Source of the DNA: Diogma glabrata
Taxonomy: Eukaryota > Arthropoda > Insecta > Diptera > Cylindrotomidae
Direction of reading: 5' to 3'
NCBI GenBank assembly: GCA_963693315.1
Contig: OY856188.1
Span: 99,856,915 to 99,920,914 of the forward strand
Length of the DNA: 64,000 bases
The notes below the pieces were generated by a model. The model searched no databases. It was not told the DNA's origin and saw only the letters and a program-made list of their open reading frames with translations. The position numbers and the translations under genes are program-made. Shown here piece after piece: positions 54,717 to 64,000 of the stretch (positions are counted from its first letter, which is position 1; every line of letters begins with the position of its first letter).

Positions 54717-57700
54717 ATTATTATTACGGCGGCTCTGCATAATTCTTTGTACTTCACCAGCTTCAGATCCGCTTTCGCTTTCATAAGGAACATATTGATA
54801 ATTGGGATAGTGTGCTGATGCATATTGAGGTTGTGGTTTTTGAGTCTCATTACGATGATAATATGGTTGCTGCATTGGTTTACTAGGAACTATGGGTCTA
54901 TACATTTCTTCAATGTTACCGTTATTATTTATATTCTTAAATGGTTTAAGTACAAGTTTTTGTGGCGAATGCGGAATGGAATACAATATTAATGGTGTTC
55001 CACGTCCATCAACTGTATATCGAACATTATTCGACCGTCGATCTGTGGTATAAATTTCTTGTTGAACTGGATTGGTTTGATTTGTTACAATAATGTTACG
55101 TTGCTTCATTGGTAAACTATACAAAGCGTTCGGATTTTCGTTTCTCACTTGCACATAACCATATTGTGGATTAATTTTACCGTATATTTCAATATTATCA
55201 TGCGGAATTATTATTCTAGGAGATAGTTTAATTTGACTGTTTGGATCGTTTTCATCGTGCAAAAAAACTGAATCGGTTTCACTAGTTTTATATGATCGAA
55301 TTGAAGCTGGTTTACGTAAGGGAACAGACGGTCTTTGTTGCATTTGATTCTCTTCAACCTCAGAATTACTGGAGTATAAGCTACTTCTTTTAATAATCGG
55401 GGCGTAGATAGCCATTTGATCTTGTTGTACCTTCTGTAGACTCTGACCACGTTGTGGAATTTGGGGTGGACCAGAATGATGCACATTATTTTCTTTACCC
55501 TCTACTGAAGCATAACTAACCGGTGATATTTCTAATTTATTGTTTATTTTCTCTTCTAACAATAAATCTCGGCTTCCTGTTGGTGTTTTATTCATCGATC
55601 GACGACAAAATTCCCGAACTTTGTTTAGCACATCTTCTTTATTTAAATGAGTTGTGGAACTGTTACTATCACTCCTGATAGATTCTCTTCCATCTCCACC
55701 ACGTCTTAATATAACAGGCGTTGCATTTACAGATTGTCTATAGTAAATATTATTTGGATCATTTCTATTAGTCGTGGTGATCATATCACCCAGAACACTT
55801 TGTGATCGTTGTGGAATATTTGATTGATTTTGATTTATAACATTAATTTCATGTTGATAACTTTGTTGAGATGGGAGACGTAATGGTGCTCTTGAAATTT
55901 GTTGTTGGTTTGGATTCGTTACAATTCGATTACGATAAACACTTCCAATCGTATTCCTTTGTGGTGAGTTTCGAGCGAATTGCTGAGGATACATTGGTGA
56001 TTGTGGTTGAACCCTTAATTTTTCTGCTGATTCATAAATATTTTCGTTATGGATCGAATTTGTTCGAGTTTTTCCGTAAATATTTTCCGGATTTATTACA
56101 TTCACTCCGTATAACATTTGATCATTTTTGTGCTTTAATTCATGCAATCTATTCCACTCAATTTTATTAATTTCGGGGCTAACGGAAATCTGTGATTTTG
56201 GTACAGGTTTATGTGTTTTATCATTGTCTATTGGTGTTGAAGTTGATGTAGGTCCATCTAGAAGTTTTTCATTTGAATTTGAAGGTGTTATTGTGGAATT
56301 CATTTTTGAACTTTTATTTAAATTTATTTGTGGTTTTTCAACAATTTCATTTTCACTTGAATAAATAATTGGAGCACGAGAAATTTTTACTTGTGCTGGA
56401 ACTCCTTCAATATAACGATGATTTCGATTTAATGAACCGGCTCGATTTAAATTCCCATATTGAAGATTTCCATCGTTGGATTCTCCGTTTAAGTCCAATG
56501 ATTCATTGACAGTTGGTTTTCGATAAGCAAGACTTTGTCTCTCTGGGGTTATTCGTCGAATAGGAACCGGTGGTTTTATTTTTTTGTTAATTGATATATT
56601 ATGATTGGAAATAACTGGAATGTTCACTGGTCTCTGAGGACGTGGTGCTACAATTCCATTACTTATATGTGGTGATCTTTGATCAAATATTACAGGATTT
56701 CGATTATTTTCTAATATCACGGAACCATTATTTAAAATACGTGATTGTTCTAATTGATCAACAGCTGATTGAGCTGGAACTGAATATCGACCACTTGGTG
56801 GTTTCAGTTTTGAAATTCTACTTGGTTCAATTGCACGATAAACTGGATATTCTCTTGGTGGATTTGACACTGGAGTTTTATTGGAAGTTGGTTTAGAGTT
56901 TAAAGGATTCACATTTGGTGTATCAGGACTGGAATAATTATATTTTAGCTTCACAATATTTGGATTATTTTCAACCCGTAGAGATCGTCGTATTTGTGAT
57001 TTATTATTAAAATTACTTTTCGAATCAGAATATGATTCATGTTCGTTATTACTATTTGGTGACTGACTATTCATGTCAACATAGTCATCAGCTGCTGTTA
57101 GAGCGGATGATATTGAACTTGTTTGATCATCAGGAATTGATAAACGATCTCGTTCTATTTTGTTTTGATGTAAGAATGTTGAAGATGTAGAAGGAGCATG
57201 ATAACTTTGTCGCTCTAAAACAATTCTTTTATTTTTTGTCTGATTTTTTAAATCGTTTGATGATCGGGTTTGTAACGTTGTTGATTCTTTTGGTGTCGTT
57301 TTTGAAGATGATTTTGCAAAAATTCCACCGGAGAGCAAACGACTAAACACAGATCGTTTTTTAACCGGACTACTATTGTTATTATATGATGATTTGTTGT
57401 CCATTTCGATGTGAGAAAATTCAGTTGGAATAACTTCTTCTTGAAATATTTGTAATTTTCGTTGTGGCGACAATGTCAATCCTTTTCGTTTTAGAAATTC
57501 ACGAAATTCAGCCGATGTTACTGTATTTGTAAATGAAGGTTCTTCTTTTGGTTTACTTTTTATATTTACGTTATCAATTTCATCCGATTTCTTAATTTCA
57601 TCCGTTAATTCAGCGATTTCATCTAAATCATCTTGTGATCCAAAATCAACAGTTTTGAAACGATCATCAAATTTTTTAACATTCAAAACCACTTCAACTG

Positions 57701-58593
57701 GATTATAAAGTGATTCATCTTGTTCAGCGGTTCCAGTTCTTATTTTTAAATCCGATAGCTCTGGATATTTAATCGAAGAATTACTACTACTTGTTCTTCG
57801 TTTCACCAACGGTTTATTTGTTAACTTATTTAATTGATTATTTATTTTAATATTTTTTTTATTCAATATTGGAATTTTATTATTTTGTACTTTTTTACTT
57901 AAAACAAATGTTTCTTCATCTTCCGATAATATACGATCACGTAATGTTTGATCGTATGTAAAATATGGATCCGGATTTTTAATATAAGTTTTTACAAATT
58001 TTGATTGTTTTAAAATTTCATCTTTTAATTTTGAAAAATCACTGTCATTATTGTTGTCAATTAAATTCGTATTATTATTACAATTATTTTCCAAAATTTT
58101 TATAATTTTTTTACTATCACCATTTTCTTTATTTACAATTTCATAAATTTTTATTTGATCAGTTTCATTTGGATTTTTGTTTGTTAAAATTTTAAAAGGA
58201 TTTTGTTTATCAACAATGACATCCCCGTCAATAAACTTTAATAAATTTGTTTCATCAATTTTATTATCAAATGTTACTGATTTTTTGCGAGTAATTGTCG
58301 AGTTATTACTATTATTAGTTAAAATTGGTTTTAATTCATTTATATTATCTATATTTTCAATTATTATATTATTATTATCACAGGTTTCACTATTATTATT
58401 TATAATTATTGTTTCAGTTTTTATTATATTTTCATTGTTTTGTACATTTTCGTTATTAGGTTGATTATCATCATTATCGTTATCATTTTCGATGGAGGTT
58501 ATGGTATCGATTGTTACCGATTTGGTCATAATTTAAAAATTGATTTTGAATCCTAATTATTGATAAATTGAACTTGAGTGATTTTGTTGGATC
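54716..58593 (-). CDS. Large host coding exon: 1271-residue disordered N-terminal region of an unrecognised protein
   Basis: The exon starts after an acceptor (pyrimidine-rich run ending in CAG at 58594-58596). It has a 64-base 5' UTR, an ATG at 58527-58529 (A at -3) and 1271 uninterrupted codons. It ends in phase 1 at a GTAAG donor (54711-54715). Twelve more codons could be read before the stop at 54678 if unspliced. The N-terminal ~80 residues are Asn/Asp-rich. Denser, probably conserved patches are at ~83-113 (KKSVTFDNKI...NLLKFIDGDVIVDKQNPF), ~180-205 (PDPYFTYDQTLRDRILSEDE), ~273-305, ~335-375 (FREFLKRKGLTLSPQRKLQI), ~389-404 (KRSVFSRLLSGGIFAK) and ~968-985 (VREFCRRSMNKTP). The rest is Ser/Pro/Asn/Gln-rich with PxxP-type motifs. 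There is no signal peptide, membrane span or catalytic motif. A scaffold or cytoskeletal adaptor is plausible but unproven. Intact length, splice sites and lack of stops in AT-rich DNA argue for a live gene. I do not recognise the family. Confidence 0.82.
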
Positions 58594-59320
58594 CTGAAAT
58601 GAAATAATAAAAAAATAATTTAGTTAACAGTTTTATTGTTTGGTTTGAAAAGAGAAAATTTTAACTATTAAATCTATCTAAACATTCAACCATTCTTGAA
58701 ACCTTATCAGCAAAAACCATCAAAATTCACACCATAAAAACAGCAATTTGAGAACTACTGTACGGTTCCGTTATGCTTTGATTACTTTCTTACCAAATCT
58801 GTTAACTTCATCAATCAACATAATTTATAGTTTTATCATAAATATAATTTTATATTATATGTAACCAGCTCATGTTTTATTGTTTTATTTTGTTTGTTAT
58901 TCAGTTTTTAATTTAATTTGCTTTGATTATCAATCTTTTAAGAATTTATTAGGAAAAAATAACAAAGTATCTTAACCCAACACAAAATGATTGAACTGTA
59001 TATAAAATTTATATTAAAATTATTTTAGTATAAATAGATATCACCGATACACTAATTTGGGCCAAATATTGTTTCATAGTTTTGCGTTTGTAATAAGAAA
59101 TGGCATTTAATCGTCTGACATGACATCAATAATTTACTATATGTGTTATTATGGTTTTCCATATTATTCACTGTTTGTGTGCTTTTGTCACTTTTGAATT
59201 AAAATGCAATATTTAAAAATATACTTTTTACTGTTTATTTTTAATTTTGTTTTATTAATAATAACATAAACTTCCTTATAGTAACAATTTGATTTTATTT
59301 TATAGAATATCGATTTTGAC
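58594..59320. other. Probable intron upstream of the large host exon
   Basis: It begins (minus strand, reading towards the exon) with the acceptor tract 'tattatttcatttcag'. I see no gene. An upstream non-coding exon must exist if the acceptor is real, but I cannot place it. Confidence 0.5.
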
Positions 59321-59329
59321 TTACGTCAT

Positions 59330-60260
59330 CCTCAGTTCTTAAATTATTATTACAATTTTTGCTTAAACTATTGCTTATATACTATTTCAACTGCTGTTTT
59401 TTATTATTGTGTCATATATTTTGTTAGTTTTAGTGTTGATTTTATGATTTAAAATGTTGTTATTGTTTTTATGTTTATATATTTCTATTTCTTCCAATCT
59501 ATCTAGATGTTGTCCTTTTCTTTTTTTATGTAATATGGTTAAATTTGTGTTGATATTGGTGCATTTGTGTTTTTCTATTTTCAAATGTTGGGCATATCTG
59601 GATTTTGGATCGCTTCTGTTAATTTCATTGGTGTGCTCGATAAATCTTTTTTTGAAGGACCTCCCTGTCTGGCCTATATAAAATTTACTGCAGTCGTCAC
59701 AGGTAAGCTTATAAACACCTGTGTCTAAGCTTTGGGTGTTTTTAGTTTTTAGGTAGTTTTATATTTTATTTTTGTTTTTGTAAGCCGCAATATATCCATA
59801 TTTTTTTTAAAATGTTTTGCATTATTTTGAATGTTGTTTTATTGTATGTTACGCCTACGTATTTTTTACCTGCTAAGTTTTCTTCATTCTTCAACGTTGT
59901 TAGGGTTCGCAAATTTTTCTTGTTTTTATATTTTCTATTTAATGTGTCAATCATTTCATTTTTATATCCGTTTTTACTAGCTATGTATTTTATATTGTTT
60001 AGCTCGTCTTGATAATTTTCAGCATTCATTGGTATAGTGTTCAATCTATTGATCGTGTGGTTGTAGGCAGCTAGTTTATGTTGGTATGGATGATGTGATT
60101 TGATATTTATTGTTTGATCCGTTTGGGTTGGTTTTCGGAATATTTTGAATGTGTGTTTTAAATCAATAATTTGCTTTGAATTGGCTGAATAAGGCATAAA
60201 AAACTCTTTGAATTGAAAAATCACATGTGCTAGATTCTTTACCAAGTAATTCGTCAATAG
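59330..60260 (-). mobile_element. Penelope-like element, 3' part: RT end plus GIY-YIG endonuclease
   Basis: The ORF 59766-60257 reads TFKIFRKPTQTDQTINIKSH then HPYQHKLAAYNHTINRL and further to IASKNGYKN. This is the post-palm region of Penelope-type RT ('YRKPT.TD......HP..HK'). In other frames the GIY-YIG nuclease follows at about 59640-59735: TGVYKLTCDDCSKFYIGQTG then RSFKKRFIEHTNE (the 'GVYKL...FYIGQTGRS..KR..EH' signature). A tail (59387-59640) ends near 59330 with 'ctgaggatgacgtaagtcaa'. Stops and frameshifts occur. The 5' part including the RT active site is missing, the usual 5' truncation. Confidence 0.85.
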
Positions 60261-61920
60261 TTATTAAAACATTACTTCTTCGAGTGCGATAAGACTATAT
60301 CTCTACAAGAATACTCAAACCCATATCACAGACTATTCAGAAAATCAAAATGCATAACTCTTTTAGGTTAGCCATTACCAGAAAAATAAGTCAATGGTGT
60401 CCCAGCAGTCAGCACTACCTATTACAACCATTTTATTTACCATTTTATGATTTTAACAAAATTAAAAACTGCAGAGAAAGAAAATTTAATACAAAATTAT
60501 GCGAGAACAGAATGTTAAGAAACTATTTTTCTCAGGCAAGTATCATTTAAAAAACGGGTTGTCTACAACATAATTTTATTTAAATTTTAATTGTAAATTT
60601 GTTGACTTAACGATTGTTAATTCTAGTAAAATATACAATTTTCTACTTTGTGTACTTCTTTATTCTCCATTAATAGGTTTTTTCATTTTCTACATTAACA
60701 AATGTAGAATATTTTTATGTAGAACATGTAGAAAATTAAGAAAATATGTTCATATGGAAAATTAATATGAAAAATATTGAATAAGGAAAACATAATTAAA
60801 AAAACTCAAAATTGAGGCCAGGTGAACTGTGATAAAAACACGTAAACAAGATGTTCTTAGAAGTTTCGAGGAGTTGAAAAAATCTTATTTGCAGGGAATA
60901 AATAAGTCGTGAGGCAAGTAACCCCGTACGTTTGATTAAACAATACGCAAACCTTATCAGTTCTTCATAACAATCATTTTTAGAGAAGTTAATAAATTCT
61001 TCGATCCTACCCAGAGTAGTAAAAAATGTCAGATTGGATGTTAGAAAAATCTGTTTTATTCTGTCAAGTTAGTTAGTGACGGTGTTTCTATCACAATTAA
61101 TAAACAGAACGTGCAAGAAAAACTGTGACGAAGTTTCATTTGTTGGATAAATGAATATTTTAAAGTTGAAGAGGCGTTTCTTGTAGATCACAGAGATTCA
61201 TAAAAACAATAAATTCAATAGAAAAACATCAAAAGTCAACTTATTTACATTTTTAAAAAAATATTAAAAACATAACGCAATCGAATCGTAGACATAAATG
61301 AGTAATCACAAATTGAGTCGCATATATATATGTCTTTTCATGTTTTTATCATTGATTTTTTTTTAATTTAAAAAATCAAACAATAATTGTAAAAAAATTA
61401 ACAATCAAGCCATTTATAGATAAAAAAATTATGTTTTTTTTTATTAGTTTTTAAAGTTTTTATTAACTGCTGTAATTACAAGCAAACAAAACTCGGTCAA
61501 AGACTTGCATATCTAGGTTTGTTATAGTCGATTAAATAAGTTCTGATTACTAACATATATATGCAATAACTGTTATTATTTTTTTTATATTCAAAGTTAG
61601 ATTAAGTCAAATTATAGCCGAAGTAGAAGTAAAATCGAATTATATTTGATTATCTTAAGATATATAAAATTTTCAGGATTAATGTTATAGGGTAGATAAC
61701 TAGAGATGAGACTTTGTTTAAAGAGTCACACTGAAAAGCGACAGTTCTACGAGTTTTTATTTTAACAGTAAATTGCTAGGCGGCAAAATTTGCTCTGTCC
61801 CTGTGTACTGTGGCGAGTTTTGCAAGTGCATTAGTGTGACCTCTTTCTTTGTTGATATTAATCATTTTTTACTACAAACACTAGTAGCATTGTGTTTTTT
61901 GAGTGGCAAATTGAATTGCT
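60261..61920. other. AT-rich non-coding stretch
   Basis: I see no gene. The ORF at 60350-60550 has no recognisable motif. Confidence 0.45.
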
Positions 61921-61924
61921 GTAT

Positions 61925-63060
61925 TATGACTTGTTCAAGTAAGACGGCTTGACTCGATCAAAGAAAAAATTTACAAAAAGTAAAAACGCGAACACAAATC
62001 AAAACATCAAGGTCCGATAAAAACTCTGTGGACGGTAAGGTAAAACGTCCGCAGAGGCAAAAACTGACGATAACTTTACCTCTACTCCGGAGTCTAGATA
62101 AATCTTCGGATCGTGTCACACATATCATTTGGAGATTTAAACAAGTTTCTGGAAATTCTTTATCTGGTACAGCCATAATCGGAAGTCAGTAACTCTTCGG
62201 AAATGTGGTGATGATGGTATTCCAAATCCTATACAAAGAGACGTGATGCGGTCTTGAAGCACAAAAGAAGAAAGACTTCGGGAAATAATCCATAAAAAAT
62301 AAGTCGACAACAACAACGGATCCGGGAGTAACGAAGTGGGAGTTCCACCCGCGTGGCAAAATCCTCCATGCGACGAAGATTGGTTGCCTTATTTTAAGAT
62401 GGGAAGTGTTGGGAAAAAACATAGAACTGACCACTCTATGTCAAAAGAATAGCTTATTCCTCGTAAGAAATTGAGGAATACTAACAATAAAGTAACCGTT
62501 TTGACTGTTATTTTATTGTTAGTATTTCTCTATTTCTTACCATCAAATCGAAAAAATAATGATACAAAAATCGCATGCCCTGCTGTAGATGATGTTCAAA
62601 AAGGTCTAAAAGACCTTATTACCGAACTGTCAAACAGTGACGAAAGGCGCTCCAAGAGAGGCGCTGAATATATTAATCGAAGTGGTAAGATCTACATAGG
62701 AAGCATACTTTAGGGTTTTGATCCATGTCGCAGCACTTAAATCGAGACAGGACAGTAAACAAATAATGAATTCTGAAGTTCTGAAAGGAATCGAGGAGAT
62801 CATAAACAATAGAAACGAGATACCAAAAAATAAAATAAAAACACTAACAATGATACAAACGTAGTCGGAAACAGAATTCAGAAGAACAAGTCACAGTGCA
62901 AAAAAATTTTAGACGCTGAGGTTGTTCAGTCAAAAGATCTGCAGACGACAGTTGCTAATGAAATTCTGCTTGAACAAGCCGATGACGCTGTTGAGAAGGA
63001 GGAAGGTTGGATCCGTGTTGGTAAGAAGAAAAGAAGAAGACGGTAAAAGTTCAAAGCCGC
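61925..63060 (+). pseudogene. Probable ORF1 (Gag-like) of an R1/LOA-type LINE
   Basis: Broken plus-strand frames are rich in Lys, Arg and Ser (SKKKFTKSKNANTNQNIKVR near 61960; VDDVQKGLKDLITELSNSDE, 62471-62713 frame; EILLEQADDAVEKEEGWIRV then GKKKRRRR near 62960-63045). The acidic-then-'GWxRVxKKKRR' ending is common before the zinc knuckles in R1-like ORF1 proteins. Identification depends mostly on the endonuclease remnant that follows. Confidence 0.45.
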
Positions 63061-63139
63061 TAGGTAAAGAACAAAAGCATTGGTAATCCACCTACCAATG
63101 GTAGCATGCGGCTTAGGAATAAACACGCATTCTGCCTCC

Positions 63140-63625
63140 AGAAGAAAATGATGAACACTGCTTACATGCCTTTATCAGTATCTAACGACCTTTCTGTGCT
63201 TCACAGATTCACACTGTGTATGCGTAGAGGTCAGGTTTCCAGGTGGCATATTTCACGTAGTGAATGTATACTGCAAGTTTCGTGAACCTATCGAAGATTG
63301 CTTGATACCGTATTAAACGAGTTAAAAGGTTCAGTAATCATTATAGGTGACTTCAACGCTCGTTCAGTTAAGTGGTTCGATCAGCTCACCGATAGCAGAG
63401 GTCACAAGTTAAAAGACTACATCTTACGATATGAGTCTTTTTGTAGCTAACACACCTGGGAACTTAAGCACGTTTGCACACAAAGGGTGAATCCGCTGTG
63501 GACGTTACCATTGTGACAAAAAATATGGTAAAGCGTCCCAAAAACTGGACAGTTCATGAGGACTCGACCTCTGTTGTAAACCTTTCGATTGATATTTCAC
63601 CTACAAAATTTCAAAGTAAATTTTG
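63140..63625 (+). pseudogene. R1/LOA-type LINE endonuclease fragment
   Basis: One frame reads LDTVLNELKGSVIIIGDFNA then RSVKWFDQLTDSRGHKLKDY near 63305-63425. This is the 'GDFNAkS..W......D.RG..L...' block of the apurinic-like endonuclease in R1/LOA/Jockey elements. A shifted frame continues with SAVDVTIVTKN near 63490-63520. It stops before RT. It may belong to the same lineage as the LOA-like remnant at 10.6-12.4 kb. Confidence 0.68.
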
Positions 63626-64000
63626 TAACAAAAATTGTCTGTGATTTGACAATACAAAATGTTTAAATAAGTCAAAAGTGCAAAGTCAAATTTTACACAT
63701 TTATTTCACTAGAATATTATCCGTTTTAGATAAATATAGTTTTTCTATTTTGCGTCTAAAATAGTCATTTCGATACCCAAATGCATATCGAAATGGCCTT
63801 CATTACGATACGCAAAGTATTTTCTTTCAAGGTTGGTCACATTGGTCATACGAACGTCAGTAAACATTAAAACGAATATTTATGTAAAAAAAATTAATAA
63901 TAATATCTAAATTAGTGTTAAATATTTTGATTAATTAAAATAATTAGTAATAATAACAAAATTTCAAATTGACTATTTTTTAATAAAATACACATTTTTT
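63626..64000. other. AT-rich non-coding window edge
   Basis: I see no gene. 'tagaatattatccgttttag' and 'tttcgatacccaaatgcata/tatcgaaatggcc' contain short local inverted repeats only. Confidence 0.4.

Noticed and set aside
59454..59681. Plus-strand hydrophobic ORFs over the Penelope-like region and over 56-58 kb
   Set aside because: They are antisense shadows of the GIY-YIG fragment and of the Asn-rich host exon (AAT/ATT codons give Leu/Ile-rich complements).

Overview
The window is AT-rich eukaryotic DNA, most likely from an insect. The evidence is the repeat content (BEL/Pao, Ty3/Gypsy, RTE, Jockey-like, LOA/R1-like and Penelope-like retroelements, hAT and other TIR elements), consensus GTAAGT splice donors, and Asn-rich host coding sequence. 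I cannot assign the order. Apart from two exons it is a pile of nested, mostly decayed transposable elements.

Host gene (minus strand). A 3.88-kb exon (54716-58593) encodes 1271 residues of a largely disordered, Asn/Ser/Pro-rich protein that I do not recognise. It is bounded by an acceptor at 58594-58596 and a donor at 54711-54715. About 21 kb downstream in the direction of transcription, a 27-codon exon (33620-33701) has its own ATG and a GTAAGT donor in the same phase (phase 1). The simplest reading is two alternative first coding exons of one gene whose common exons lie further left or outside the window. In that case the transposons at 33.7-54.7 kb sit in the intron of the long isoform.

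Left part, 1-24.8 kb. It holds an AT-rich minisatellite (2.4-3.26 kb) and a young BEL element on the minus strand (3548-8362). This BEL element has 431-bp LTRs differing at two sites, a 5-bp TSD, a PHD finger at the start of Gag, and a pol from which most of RT, RNase H and the front of integrase are missing. After it come a Jockey-like 3' fragment (9.06-9.52 kb), a possible tyrosine-recombinase fragment (9.80-10.0 kb), a rotten LOA/R1-like LINE with RNase H (10.6-12.4 kb), a 980-bp element with 24-bp TIRs (13514-14493), a G-rich tract, a second Jockey-like copy, a ~520-bp tandem duplication, and an internally deleted LINE (21.4-22.6 kb).

Middle, 24.8-43.5 kb. It holds a hAT-type element with an 8-bp TSD (24857-27189), an inverted repeat, several Jockey-like fragments, the small host exon, a LINE tail (35.9-36.2 kb), and a second BEL element (36540-41526, minus). 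The second BEL also lacks RT and is interrupted in the protease by a Jockey-like fragment. A tRNA-like SINE follows.

Right part, 43.5-64 kb. The most informative locus is a full-length but inactivated RTE-type LINE (43551-50580) bounded by an 11-bp TSD. Its 5' end is a 5S-rRNA-like sequence. A 3.8-kb TIR element splits its RT exactly between two codons. That element carries a Penelope-like fold-back (153-bp arms, 12-bp TSD), an AT minisatellite and a hAT element (8-bp TSD TCCACGAT). Then come a Gypsy remnant whose integrase is split by a 224-bp palindromic MITE, the large host exon, a Penelope-like GIY-YIG fragment (59.3-60.3 kb), and an R1/LOA-like ORF1/endonuclease remnant (61.9-63.6 kb).
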